Assembly (NCBI GenBank): GCA_965368335.1 | Contig: CBDUMN010000109.1 | Location: 1 to 10,728 of the forward strand | DNA length: 10,728 bases | From: CBDUMN01 sp965368335 | GTDB taxonomy: Bacteria > Pseudomonadota > Alphaproteobacteria > Rhodospirillales > JAPHRK01 | Reading direction: 5' to 3' | Shown: positions 1-7,614 of the stretch, piece by piece | How the letters are laid out: each line of letters begins with the position of its first letter | Numbering within the stretch: position 1 is the first letter of the stretch | Translations under genes and position numbers: made by a program | Notes under the pieces: generated by a model | The model's database searches: none | What the model saw: only the letters and a program-made list of their open reading frames with translations | Told to the model about the DNA's origin: nothing

Positions 1-125
1 AAGCCGCCCATCAGTCGAACTGGGCTGGATCAGAACAACCTATCGAGACTCCACATCTAGAGCGGGTTTCAAGTCGTTATATCTTCAAAAGTTGTTAAAA
101 CCTGGGGAAAAGCGGCCTAATCCGC

Positions 126-153
126 TTGCATGTGTCTCTATGCGGGCTATATT
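126..153 (+). promoter_or_regulatory. Candidate sigma-70 promoter for yajC-secDF
   Basis: TTGCAT at 126-131 and TATATT at 148-153 are separated by 16 bases. The -10 box matches the consensus in 5 of 6 positions, but the -35 box in only 3 of 6. Transcription would start near 160, leaving a leader of about 35 bases before the yajC start at 195, with the GGAG ribosome site inside it. This is a pattern match only. The stretch 1-125 to its left holds no gene I can support on either strand. Confidence 0.3.
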
Positions 154-194
154 CCGCTAACCTTACGATTCATCGTTCTTTGGAGACTTCTTCC

Positions 195-614
195 ATGTTG
201 ATTTCCCCGGCTTATGCCCAGGATGCCATTGCAGGCGCTGGCGGCGGACTCGCCAGTATGTTGCCTTTGGTTCTGATTTTTGTCGTTTTCTATTTTTTGC
301 TGATCAGACCGCAACAGAAAAAGATGAAACAGCATAAGGATATGCTGGAAGCCATCCGGCGTGGCGACAAAGTGGTTACGGGTGGTGGCATTATCGGCAC
401 TGTGACCAAAGTGGGGAACGACGACGAACTCACTGTCGAAATTGCCGAGAACATCAAGGTCAAGGTCCGACGCTCCATGGTTTCCGAGTTGGTTTCCAAG
501 ACTGAACCGGCCAGTGGGGAAGGGGCTTCCAAAGACGAAGCCAAAGAAGGCGACGCTAATGATGGCGAACCGTCGAAAGGCGGCGGCTTAAAGCGTCTGC
601 TGGGCGGCAAGTAA
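195..614 (+). CDS. yajC: Sec translocon accessory subunit YajC
   Basis: Small inner-membrane protein of the SecDF-YajC complex, which associates with SecYEG and helps proton-driven late steps of protein export. The 139-residue product begins MLISPAYAQ, a typical alphaproteobacterial YajC start. One hydrophobic segment (about residues 17-36) runs into the family signature LIRPQQKKMKQHKDML. A basic/beta cytoplasmic domain with GDKVVTGGGIIGTV follows, then a low-complexity Glu/Lys/Gly tail (about 105-139). The start at 195 is chosen because GGAG at 182-185 lies 9 bases upstream. A longer reading from TTG at 126 would add 23 residues ahead of the conserved start and has no comparable ribosome site. 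It is first in the operon, 40 bases before secD. Identification is firm, the exact start nearly so. Confidence 0.95.
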   Translation: MLISPAYAQDAIAGAGGGLASMLPLVLIFVVFYFLLIRPQQKKMKQHKDMLEAIRRGDKVVTGGGIIGTVTKVGNDDELTVEIAENIKVKVRRSMVSELVSKTEPASGEGASKDEAKEGDANDGEPSKGGGLKRLLGGK

Positions 615-654
615 CCTCAAATATCACCAAACATTACCGCGGTAGGTCCGCTCC

Positions 655-2220
655 ATGCTTCATTTCGCCAATTGGAAGATTTCCATCGTTCTAGGAGTCT
701 GCCTGTTCGGTCTGGCTTTTGCTTTTCCCAACCTTTTGGACCGGGAAACGGCAGGGTCATTGCCCGACGGCATTCCTCATAAGCAAATCAGTCTGGGGCT
801 TGACCTGCAGGGCGGTTCGCATCTGCTCCTAGAGGTCGATGTCAAATCGGTTCTCCGTGAACGGTTGACGTCTTTGGTCGATACGGTTCGTACGACACTT
901 CGCAAAGATCGGGTCGGTTACAAGGGGTTAGGCGTTGAAGGGCACGCCGTCGTCGTGACGATCCGCAAGGCCGAGCAGTTTGACGCAGCGTTCCAGAGTC
1001 TGCGCAGTCTTGATCAGGGGGCTCCCGGTCATACCGGTGAAAATGGACTTATTCGCTTGGAGTTGACCGAGCAGGCGATACAGGATCGTATTAAGTCGGC
1101 GGTCGATCAATCCATTGAAATCGTCCGTCGCCGGATCGATGAAACGGGTGTGCGGGAGCCGACCATCCAGCGTCAGGGCGAAGATCGCATTTTGATCCAG
1201 CTTCCCGGAGTGGACGATCCTGAGCGTATCAAACGCCTCCTGGGTAAAACCGCTAAGATGTCTTTCCACCTCGTCAACGACAATGTCGCTCCGGGCAGTC
1301 GCGCCCCGGCGGATTCTCATTGGCTGCCTTCTGTGGAATACAAAGATGCGGCCGGAGCGGTGCAGAGAGTTCTGGTGAACAAGCGGGTCATGGTGAGCGG
1401 TGAAAACCTCATCGATTCCCAGCCAACGTTCGAAAATGGCCGTCCTGTGGTGAGCTTCCGCTTCGATTCCTTCGGCGCCAAGAAATTTGGCGATGCAACC
1501 AAGAGAAACGTCAATCGCCGTATGGCTATTGTGCTGGACGGCAAGGTTATCAGCGCACCCCGGATCAACGAGCCGATTCTTGGCGGTAGTGGAATTATCT
1601 CCGGTCAATACACCACCCAATCTGCTCAGGACTTGTCCTTGCTGCTAAGGGCCGGTGCGCTACCTGCTCCCCTAACGATCCTTGAAGAACGCACGGTGGG
1701 ACCGGGACTTGGCGCCGACTCCATTGCGGCGGGCAAGATCGCTTCGATTATTGGCTTGGTCGCCGTGATGATTTTCATGGTGGCGACCTATCGCACTTTT
1801 GGGGTGTTTGCCGATATCGCTCTGATGGTCAATATGGTGCTGATTATCGCATCCCTCTCGGCATTGCAGGCGACCTTGACCCTCCCCGGTATCGCGGGCA
1901 TCGTGCTGACCATTGGTATGGCGGTGGACGCCAACGTGCTGGTTTTTGAACGTATTCGGGAAGAATCGGCCATCGGTCGCGGTATTGTCAGCGCCATTGA
2001 GGCAGGGTACAGCCGGGCAATTACGACGATTGTCGATGCCAACGTGACCACGCTGATTGCTGCTTTACTGTTGTATGAATTCGGTTCCGGGCCGGTGCGC
2101 GGCTTTGCGGTTACTTTGGCCGTCGGGGTTGCGTCCTCCTTGTTTACGGCAACCATGTTAACCCGTTATCTCGTGTCCATCTGGGTCAAGCGTAAGCGAC
2201 CCAAAGAACTGCCGGTTTAG
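655..2220 (+). CDS. secD: Protein translocase subunit SecD
   Basis: Inner-membrane RND-superfamily protein that, with SecF, uses the proton gradient to pull exported proteins through SecYEG and release them in the periplasm. At 521 residues it is of usual alphaproteobacterial length. TM1 is at about residues 8-24, followed by the SecD signature GLDLQGG (48-54) and a large periplasmic P1 domain. The C-terminal five-helix membrane domain opens at the RTVGPGLG motif (346-353). It carries GMAVDANVLVFERIREE (421-437), where D425 is the conserved membrane acid expected in proton transport. The ATG at 655 has GGTAGG 8 bases upstream. The basic C-terminus (KRKRPKE) is cytoplasmic. secF starts 12 bases after the stop, so the two genes are surely co-transcribed. 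No defect seen. Confidence 0.97.
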   Translation: MLHFANWKISIVLGVCLFGLAFAFPNLLDRETAGSLPDGIPHKQISLGLDLQGGSHLLLEVDVKSVLRERLTSLVDTVRTTLRKDRVGYKGLGVEGHAVVVTIRKAEQFDAAFQSLRSLDQGAPGHTGENGLIRLELTEQAIQDRIKSAVDQSIEIVRRRIDETGVREPTIQRQGEDRILIQLPGVDDPERIKRLLGKTAKMSFHLVNDNVAPGSRAPADSHWLPSVEYKDAAGAVQRVLVNKRVMVSGENLIDSQPTFENGRPVVSFRFDSFGAKKFGDATKRNVNRRMAIVLDGKVISAPRINEPILGGSGIISGQYTTQSAQDLSLLLRAGALPAPLTILEERTVGPGLGADSIAAGKIASIIGLVAVMIFMVATYRTFGVFADIALMVNMVLIIASLSALQATLTLPGIAGIVLTIGMAVDANVLVFERIREESAIGRGIVSAIEAGYSRAITTIVDANVTTLIAALLLYEFGSGPVRGFAVTLAVGVASSLFTATMLTRYLVSIWVKRKRPKELPV

Positions 2221-2232
2221 GGGAGAGAGACA

Positions 2233-3180
2233 ATGGCTGGTTTGAGACTTATCCCCCAAAAACCGGAACTGGAGTTCATTGGCAAGCGCCTGATATTTTT
2301 CGCCTTTTCCGTTTTACTGATAATTGCTTCGGCAAGCCTTTTCGGTGTCAAAGGGTTGAACTACGGCATCGACTTCCAGGGCGGTATTTTGATGGAAGTC
2401 CGTACGCCCGAAGCAGCCGACATCAAAGACCTACGTAAGCGTCTTAATGGCCTGGGGCTTGGCGAAGTCGCACTGCAGGAGTTCGGTGCGCCGACCGACG
2501 TGCTGATCCGAGTGCAGCGTCAGGAAGGCGGCGAAAAGGAACAACAGGAAGCCGTCGAAACCGTAAAAGTGGAATTGGGCGAAGATGTCAAATATCGCCG
2601 AACGGAATTTGTTGGCCCCAAGGTCAGTGAAGAATTGTTTATGGATGGCGTTATGGCGGTTGGGTTGGCCGTGGTCGCCATCCTCATCTACATTTGGTTC
2701 CGCTTTGAATGGCAATTTGGCTTAGGTGCTGTGATCGCCCTGTGTCACGACGTTTTTTCGACCATTGGCCTGTTTGCCATCACCGGTATTGAATTCAATC
2801 TTTCAACCGTGGCGGCTATTCTGACCATCGCGGGCTATTCGATTAACGATACGGTCGTGGTCTACGATAGGGTGCGTGAAAACCTGCGTCGCTATAAGAC
2901 CATGCCGATCCCGGAACTACTCAACAACTCGGTCAATGAAACTCTGTCGCGCACGGTGATGACCTCGCTCACCACTTTGCTGGCTTTGCTTGCTCTTTAT
3001 TTCCTCGGCGGTGAGGTAATCCGCGGGTTCAGCCTGGCGATGATCTGGGGTGTTTTGATCGGGACCTATTCTTCCATCTGTCTTGCCGTGCCGCTGTTGC
3101 TCTATTTCAAGGTGCGCCGCAAGAAAGAAGGCGAAGACGACGTAACCCCCGATTTCTCCGGGGCTGAGGAAACCGACTAG
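2233..3180 (+). CDS. secF: Protein translocase subunit SecF
   Basis: Partner of SecD in the proton-driven SecDF export complex of the inner membrane. At 315 residues it has the normal length. TM1 is at about 19-38, then the family motif GIDFQGG (45-51), a small periplasmic domain (about 52-135), and five C-terminal helices containing SINDTVVVYDRVREN (203-217). D206 and D212 are the conserved charged positions of this family. The C-terminus is charged and cytoplasmic (KVRRKKEGEDD). The ATG at 2233 follows a purine-rich GGGGAGAGAGA ribosome site that begins at the last base of the secD stop codon. The next gene starts 3 bases after its stop. No sign of damage. Confidence 0.97.
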   Translation: MAGLRLIPQKPELEFIGKRLIFFAFSVLLIIASASLFGVKGLNYGIDFQGGILMEVRTPEAADIKDLRKRLNGLGLGEVALQEFGAPTDVLIRVQRQEGGEKEQQEAVETVKVELGEDVKYRRTEFVGPKVSEELFMDGVMAVGLAVVAILIYIWFRFEWQFGLGAVIALCHDVFSTIGLFAITGIEFNLSTVAAILTIAGYSINDTVVVYDRVRENLRRYKTMPIPELLNNSVNETLSRTVMTSLTTLLALLALYFLGGEVIRGFSLAMIWGVLIGTYSSICLAVPLLLYFKVRRKKEGEDDVTPDFSGAEETD

Positions 3181-3183
3181 GCC

Positions 3184-3588
3184 ATGGTTGGCGGCGGCGG
3201 CGGAATAAGTCTCGATATTACACCTTTAACGCCTGCTGGACGGCAGGTGGTGAAATCTTACGGCGAAGGTGGTTTCAATATTGCGGGAACCCATTTCGAT
3301 GGATCGGTTTTGATCTTTCCCGCACGTACGATTCCCTGGGCAGTTAAAAGCCCCGAAGAAATCACCGACGAAAGCCTCAAAGAGCTCGTTGAAGCCAGTG
3401 AGGAAATCGAGCTGGTTCTAATCGGCTGCGGCCCCCGCTTCGTTGCACCGCCTAAAGGTCTGCGGGAGTTTTTAAAGGCTTCTGGTATGGTGCTTGAGTG
3501 GATGGACACAGGTGCGGCTTGCCGGACCCACGGTTTGATGCTCATGGAGGAGCGCCGGGTCGCCACGGCTTTGATTGCAGTTGAGTAA
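3184..3588 (+). CDS. Mth938/DUF498-domain protein (NDUFAF3-like)
   Basis: A 134-residue single-domain protein of the Mth938-like (DUF498) family, whose mitochondrial member NDUFAF3 is an assembly factor of respiratory complex I. Family landmarks are the early GYGEGGFNI-like strand (here SYGEGGFNIAG, 25-35), the LIGCGPRF loop (79-86), and the C-terminal segment EWMDTGAACRTHGLML (105-120) followed by EERRVATALIAV. There is no signal peptide or membrane segment, so it should be cytoplasmic. The ATG at 3184 lies 3 bases after the secF stop. A GAGGA at 3166-3170 sits at a rather long 13-base distance, so translation is probably coupled to secF. Linkage to secDF is a known conserved arrangement in alphaproteobacteria. 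A role in complex I biogenesis is inferred from the eukaryotic homologue, not from anything catalytic in the sequence. Confidence 0.88.
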   Translation: MVGGGGGISLDITPLTPAGRQVVKSYGEGGFNIAGTHFDGSVLIFPARTIPWAVKSPEEITDESLKELVEASEEIELVLIGCGPRFVAPPKGLREFLKASGMVLEWMDTGAACRTHGLMLMEERRVATALIAVE

Positions 3589-3606
3589 TTGCAGAGGAGA
3601 ACGGCT

Positions 3607-3906
3607 ATGAGCGCCAAGCCTGTTGTTGTCATCGTTCGGTTTGATTTGCCCGCTGAAATGAGCGCGGGAGAAGCGGCTCAGTTGTTTGAAGCCTCGGTGC
3701 CGCGGTATCAAGGGGTCGATGGCCTGATTCGTAAATACTATCTGCTTGATCAAGACCGTTCCGGCGGCGGCTGCTATCTTTGGGAAAGCCGGGAAAAAGC
3801 TGAGGCGTTTTATGGGGATGAGTGGCGAAGCGGTATTGAGGCGCGTTTCGGCAATAGCCCGGTATTGACCTATTTCGATGCGCCGGTGATTGTAGATAAC
3901 AGTTAA
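3607..3906 (+). CDS. YdhR-like / ABM-type dimeric alpha-beta barrel protein
   Basis: A 99-residue cytoplasmic protein resembling the YdhR-like putative monooxygenases, small ferredoxin-like alpha/beta proteins that dimerise into a barrel. Visible features are an N-terminal beta strand (VVVIVRFDLP, about 6-15), a helix with SAGEAAQLFEASVPRY, then the typical KYYLLDQDRSGGGCYLWES stretch, followed by a helix with EKAEAFY and a C-terminal strand ending FDAPVIVDN. The ATG at 3607 is preceded by AGAGGAGA at 3593-3600 with 6-base spacing, the best ribosome site in the operon. A TTG at 3589 directly after the previous stop is not needed. It is the last gene before the terminator at 3928. Its substrate cannot be told, and family members are often of unknown function. 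Confidence 0.68.
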   Translation: MSAKPVVVIVRFDLPAEMSAGEAAQLFEASVPRYQGVDGLIRKYYLLDQDRSGGGCYLWESREKAEAFYGDEWRSGIEARFGNSPVLTYFDAPVIVDNS

Positions 3907-3927
3907 ACGACGATAGAGAATCTTCGA

Positions 3928-3960
3928 AAAAAAGCCCGGCGGAAGATGCCGGGCTTTTTT
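3928..3960. terminator. Strong bidirectional rho-independent terminator
   Basis: A perfect inverted repeat has GCCCGGC (3934-3940) and GCCGGGC (3948-3954) around a 7-base loop (GGAAGAT). It is flanked by an A run on the left (3928-3933) and a T run on the right (3955-3960), so it reads as a GC stem plus U tract on both strands. It sits 21 bases after the YdhR-like stop and 17 bases beyond the sod stop of the opposite strand, exactly between convergent genes, and can end both transcripts. Confidence 0.93.
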
Positions 3961-3977
3961 GCTGGGAAAAGGTAACT

Positions 3978-4580
3978 CTACGCTTTGGCGAAGTTTTCCG
4001 CGGCGAAGTCCCAATTGGCCAAACTATCGAGGAAGGTCTGGAGATAGTCCGGGCGGCGGTTCTGGAAATCGAGATAGTAAGCATGCTCCCAGACGTCGGC
4101 GGTCAGAAGCGGGGTCTGGCCGTGGACCAATGGACAGTCGGCATTGAGGGTTTTGACGATTTTCAATTCGCCGCCTTCGGCGACAAGCCAGACCCAACCG
4201 GAACCGAACTGTCCGATACCATTGGCTTTAAATTCTTCTTTGAACTTATCGAAGCTCCCCCAGGTGGCGTCGATCTTGGCGGCCAGATCGCCGGTCGGCG
4301 CACCGCCGCCATTTGGTTTCATGGAGTGCCAGTAGAAGGTGTGGTTCCACACCTGAGCGGCGTTGTTGAAGATACCCGTTTTGTCGGGATTGCCGGCCGA
4401 ATCTTTCATCGCCGCTTCCAGGTCTGCCTGAGAGCTTCCGGCGGCGTCACCCAGCATATTATTGAGGTTGGTCACGTAGGCATTGTGGTGTTTGCCGTGG
4501 TGAAAATCGAGCGTATTGCTCGTGATATGGGGTTCCAGCGCGGTCTTGTCGTAGGGGAGTGCGGGGAGTTCAAAAGCCAT
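3978..4580 (-). CDS. sodB: Superoxide dismutase, Fe type
   Basis: Cytoplasmic superoxide dismutase (2 superoxide to hydrogen peroxide and oxygen). At 200 residues it is full length, starting MAFELPALPY as in E. coli SodB. The four metal ligands are present: H27 (in DFHHGKHH), H80 (in VWNHTFYW), and D162 and H166 (in DVWEHAYY). Iron preference is suggested by Q76 in FNNAAQ and by Ala in TLNADCPL, where Mn enzymes carry Gly and Gln respectively. There is no signal peptide. The start has GAGG 5 bases upstream. It lies 104 bases downstream of hpnE on the same strand, so it may be read from the hpn transcript, from its own promoter, or both. It converges with the sec operon and shares the terminator at 3928-3960. 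Confidence 0.97.
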   Translation of the reverse strand: MAFELPALPYDKTALEPHITSNTLDFHHGKHHNAYVTNLNNMLGDAAGSSQADLEAAMKDSAGNPDKTGIFNNAAQVWNHTFYWHSMKPNGGGAPTGDLAAKIDATWGSFDKFKEEFKANGIGQFGSGWVWLVAEGGELKIVKTLNADCPLVHGQTPLLTADVWEHAYYLDFQNRRPDYLQTFLDSLANWDFAAENFAKA

Positions 4581-4601
4581 GTTCGCCTCTTTGTAATCAG
4601 A

Positions 4602-4632
4602 ATTGTAAGAAGGAAAAAACGAATGTTTCCAA
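4602..4632 (-). promoter_or_regulatory. Weak candidate promoter for sodB
   Basis: On the minus strand TACAAT (plus 4602-4607) makes a fair -10 box about 22 bases before the sod start. The best -35-like match, TTGGAA (plus 4627-4632), is at a long spacing of 19. The hpnE-sod gap (4581-4684) is AT-rich, in contrast with the GTGA-overlapped hpn genes, which makes an independent sod promoter plausible. No Fur-like or other known operator was recognised. Confidence 0.25.
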
Positions 4633-4684
4633 AAGATAGGAAGAGGGCCGGACGATTGAAAGAGGAAGATTTATTTTTTTTGAG

Positions 4685-5929
4685 CTAGATCAAAAATCGA
4701 TTACGTGCCGCTTCTTCTGCCCACTGACCCGATAGGATAGCTCCCTCAATAGTGGCGGGCAGTTCGGTCGCCGTCCAGTCACCGGCAAGGAAGAGGTTGC
4801 TAAATGCCGTTGCTGTACCTGGGCGATGGTTTGCGTTGAGGGGGGATTGATGAAAGGTTGCCCGCTTTTCACGAATAATGCGATGGCGCGGCACTGTGCT
4901 GTCGTCTTCTTCAAGGTAGGGGGCGATTTCGGCCCAAACCTTTGGTGCGATATTATCGTTGTCTATGGCATTCGCTGCGCTGACAGTGACCGAAGCAATA
5001 TGCCCTCTGGTAAAGAGCCATTGGGTCAGGGTTCCGACTAGACCGAGAAAGGGGGCTCCGCCTTTGATCCGGGCTTCGGCTTGGAGCCTGAAATGAATGT
5101 TGAGGATCGTATTCGCGCCCTTTGGCGGTTCCAGGTCAGGAATGAATTTGGATGTTTGTTTCGGCGGTAGGGCCAGAATGACAGCGTCTTTTTGGTCGAG
5201 AGGGACGGTTTCTTTACCGAAATTGAGTCCAACGATCCGTCCATTTTCGTTTTTCAGGTCCTTGAGCGGAGTATTGAACTTGATGTTCTCAATCTTCTCT
5301 ATGGCCGGATCGATTAGCGATTCGCTCAGGCCTTCTTTGGGGAGATAAGGACGGCAGGATTTTTCGCCTTTTGTCAGGGTTTTACTAAGGGCTGACCAAA
5401 GGAGTTGGGCGGAAGCCTCGTTGGGCGGCGTATTTAGGATACCTAAGGTCATCGGCACCCAGAGTCTGCGAAATAATTTTGATGTCGGGTTGAGGGTTTC
5501 CGAAACTGTTTTGTTGATATCTGCTTTGCTGAGCTTCTTTATGTCTCGGATGAGGTCGAATATGCCGGTTTCCGGGACGCGGCGGTCCTTAAAAAACAGC
5601 GAGAAAGGGATGGGGCCGCGATCAGGTTTGAGGATCCAACTCAGCCCTGACTGGGGCTCGGCGAATGCAATGGCGGCGGGGGCAACTTTATAAAAGGTGT
5701 CGAGCGCTCCAATGGCCCGAGCATAGACCAAGGTTGCTTCATAAGCCCCGAGGATCAGGTGGTTCCCGTTGTCGATCCGGCAGTTTAATGTCGTGTCGTA
5801 ATAGGAGCGGCATCTTCCACCGGCTTGAGGCGCAGCCTCGAATACCCGCACTCGTTTCCAATGAGGCAAAGCGGCGACAGCAGCGGACAAACCGGCGAGA
5901 CCGGCCCCGACGATATTGAGGGTTGTCAC
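4685..5929 (-). CDS. hpnE: Hydroxysqualene dehydroxylase HpnE
   Basis: FAD-dependent amine-oxidase/desaturase-like enzyme that reduces hydroxysqualene to squalene, the last step of the bacterial HpnCDE route. The 414 residues begin with a Rossmann dinucleotide motif VGAGLAGLSAA (GxGxxG at 8-13). Next comes an acidic strand end VFEAAPQAGGRCRS, and near the C-terminus the FAD-contacting LAGDWTATELPATIEGAILSG segment (381-401), both typical of the squalene-associated desaturase family. The start is read as GTG at 5929, whose last two bases begin the hpnD stop (GTGA). This places the Rossmann strand at the very N-terminus as expected. A longer reading to 6013 would add 28 unrelated residues encoded inside hpnD. 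Translation is probably coupled, as only a poor ribosome site is seen. Length is normal and no key motif is lost. Confidence 0.93.
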   Translation of the reverse strand: MTTLNIVGAGLAGLSAAVAALPHWKRVRVFEAAPQAGGRCRSYYDTTLNCRIDNGNHLILGAYEATLVYARAIGALDTFYKVAPAAIAFAEPQSGLSWILKPDRGPIPFSLFFKDRRVPETGIFDLIRDIKKLSKADINKTVSETLNPTSKLFRRLWVPMTLGILNTPPNEASAQLLWSALSKTLTKGEKSCRPYLPKEGLSESLIDPAIEKIENIKFNTPLKDLKNENGRIVGLNFGKETVPLDQKDAVILALPPKQTSKFIPDLEPPKGANTILNIHFRLQAEARIKGGAPFLGLVGTLTQWLFTRGHIASVTVSAANAIDNDNIAPKVWAEIAPYLEEDDSTVPRHRIIREKRATFHQSPLNANHRPGTATAFSNLFLAGDWTATELPATIEGAILSGQWAEEAARNRFLI

Positions 5930-6786
5930 GGCTGCACCGTTAAGAGGTGTCGAAAAGCAATCCAGGCTTTGGCGGAGCCGGAAAGCGATAGTTTTGGCGT
6001 CAGTTGCCGCCACCCCCGGCGTTTCAGCCGTTGTAGAATTTCGTGGTAAACGGCCATCATGATGATCGCCGGGCGGAGGTGTTCGGCCCCTACTTTTTTG
6101 AGGGCCTCTCTTGCGTCCCGGAAGTGTTCTTCCGCTTGCCCAACCAGTTCTTCACAAACCCGATGAAGATTTTCATGGCGTATTATCGCTTCGGGCGTTG
6201 CGCCTGAGACGCCATGCCGCTTAAGGAGTTCTTTGGGTAGGTAGAGACGTCCCATGGCAGCGTCTTCGGTGAGATCCCGCAAAATGTTGGTGAGTTGTAA
6301 GGCGTCGGCCAGGGCGAGGGAGAACGTCTTGGCTTCTTCTTCATCGCGTCCGAAAATCGCCAGAGACAAAAGCCCAATGGTTCCGGCGACGCGACGGCAG
6401 TAAAGGTGTAAATCTTCTTCAGAAGGAGCAATAACCGGGCCTTTGACATCCGTTTCCATTCCGGCGATCAGCTCGAGAAACTCTCTTTTGTTGAGCTTGA
6501 AGTATTGAATGGCGGGGAGTAGGGCGCGGCTGATGGGGCTGTTCGGTATCCCCGCATAAAGCGCATCAATTTCTTTTTTCCAAGCCTCCAACTTGCTCAG
6601 CTTTGCGGTTGGCTCACCCGGTTCGTCGGCAATGTCGTCCAGTTCCCGGGCAAGGGCGTAGAGTGCGAACATGGCCTCCCGGCGTTTGCGGGGCAGGAGG
6701 CGCATGGCCCAGTAGAAAGAACTGCCCGACTTGCGCACGATAGCGCGTACTTGTCGTTTGTCGTCTTCGCTTACCGCGCTTGTCAC
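5926..6786 (-). CDS. hpnD: Presqualene diphosphate synthase HpnD
   Basis: Trans-isoprenyl-diphosphate-synthase-fold enzyme condensing two farnesyl diphosphates to presqualene diphosphate. It has 286 residues from the GTG at 6786. The N-terminus has RKSGSSFYWAMRLLP (18-32). The first Asp-rich motif DDIADE is at 50-55 and the second NILRDLTEDAAMGRLYLP at 167-184 (D171, D175). Both Mg-binding clusters are intact. An HpnD rather than phytoene synthase identity is supported by the clustered hpnC and hpnE. Start choice: GTG at 6786 overlaps the hpnC stop as GTGA and has AAAGGA (6800-6795) 8 bases upstream. An ATG at 6795 lies inside that ribosome site, and one at 6822 would overlap hpnC by 40 bases, so both are less likely. 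Confidence 0.94.
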   Translation of the reverse strand: MTSAVSEDDKRQVRAIVRKSGSSFYWAMRLLPRKRREAMFALYALARELDDIADEPGEPTAKLSKLEAWKKEIDALYAGIPNSPISRALLPAIQYFKLNKREFLELIAGMETDVKGPVIAPSEEDLHLYCRRVAGTIGLLSLAIFGRDEEEAKTFSLALADALQLTNILRDLTEDAAMGRLYLPKELLKRHGVSGATPEAIIRHENLHRVCEELVGQAEEHFRDAREALKKVGAEHLRPAIIMMAVYHEILQRLKRRGWRQLTPKLSLSGSAKAWIAFRHLLTVQP

Positions 6787-7562
6787 CGGAACCATCCTTT
6801 CATCATGCCCTGCATAGCGCATGTGAGCTTGTGGGAAAAGGATAGTTCGACCCGATGCGCCAGGGGGTCGTCGGACCGCAGCTTCTCGGCCAGTGACCGC
6901 GCCGCCTCGACCGTCGCATGCGCCTGGATGCGTAAACCGAAATTGTCGATCATGCGGGGCAACCGGCTGGCCTGTGCGATGAGCTTGTCGGTTTCATCGA
7001 GTGCTTGATCTAGAATATGGCGTAGCGCCTGAGGTGATCTCGTTTCATTAAGGCAATCAACGGACAGCCCGGCTTGATCGAGCCATTGGGTCGGAAGATA
7101 AACACGGTTGAGAATTCGGTAGTCGGGACCGCAGTCCTGAAGGTGGTTGGTGATCTGCAAGGCCGCGCAGAGGGCATCGGAGGCTTTGCCCGTTTGTTGG
7201 TTCAATGCGTTGTGTAAATCGAGCAGGAAGCGGCCGACGGGGGCGGCAGAGTGAGCGCAGTAGACTATTAGATCGTCCCAGGTTTCGTAGCGCCGATCTT
7301 CTGCGTCCCAGGTGAAGGCCGTTAAAAGGTCTTTCAGGTAGGGTGTTGCTGGATCGTCCTGTTTTAGGTTTTCCTGCAGCGCCGTCAACTGGTTGAGTTT
7401 CTCGGTTTTACTCAGATTTGGAGAGTCGGCGATGTCGTCAGCTTGGCGGGCGAAACGGTAGAAGGCCAAGACATGAGGACGTACTCTCGCACTCAACATA
7501 AGCGAAGCGACGGGGAAATTTTCAGTATTGGCCGTCTTTTGAGGCGCTGCGGTCGGTTCCAT
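6783..7562 (-). CDS. hpnC: Hydroxysqualene synthase HpnC
   Basis: Squalene/phytoene-synthase-fold enzyme converting presqualene diphosphate to hydroxysqualene, the middle step between HpnD and HpnE. It has 259 residues. Landmarks are ENFPVAS near the start (14-20), the first Asp-rich motif DDIAD (42-46), and the second NHLQDCGPDYRILNRVYLP (139-157, with D143 and D147). The LQDC..DY form of the second motif is characteristic of HpnC. It is first gene of the minus-strand hpnC-hpnD-hpnE set. The ATG at 7562 is favoured because the conserved ENFPV region lies soon after it, although no ribosome site is visible upstream. The next Met (residue 22) would cut into conserved sequence. The gene diverges from the NDUFAF6-like gene, with 52 bases between the two starts. 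Confidence 0.93.
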   Translation of the reverse strand: MEPTAAPQKTANTENFPVASLMLSARVRPHVLAFYRFARQADDIADSPNLSKTEKLNQLTALQENLKQDDPATPYLKDLLTAFTWDAEDRRYETWDDLIVYCAHSAAPVGRFLLDLHNALNQQTGKASDALCAALQITNHLQDCGPDYRILNRVYLPTQWLDQAGLSVDCLNETRSPQALRHILDQALDETDKLIAQASRLPRMIDNFGLRIQAHATVEAARSLAEKLRSDDPLAHRVELSFSHKLTCAMQGMMKGWFR

Positions 7563-7614
7563 GTTGTGCTATATGCCATGGCTAGAGCCATCAGGAACAG
7601 GAATAACTGGCGTC

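Noticed and set aside
1..60. GTTCGAC on the minus strand near the left edge, suggesting a tRNA T-arm
   Set aside because: The flanking bases do not form a 5-base-pair T stem with a 7-base loop, and no acceptor, D or anticodon arms can be drawn.
126..194. N-terminal extension of YajC from a TTG codon
   Set aside because: The 23 extra residues lack YajC similarity, the true family start MLISPAYAQ follows a good GGAG site, and this stretch overlaps the candidate promoter.
928..1620. 230-codon open frame on the minus strand inside secD
   Set aside because: It is the antisense shadow of a well-conserved gene. The translation shows no recognisable domain and it has no operon context.
4608..4632. 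AAAC-ATTC-GTTT hairpin followed by T run in the hpnE-sod gap as a terminator
   Set aside because: The stem is only four or five weak pairs with almost no GC, far weaker than the two clear terminators in the window.
4083..4688. 201-codon plus-strand open frame across sodB
   Set aside because: It is antisense to an unambiguous Fe-SOD with all metal ligands.
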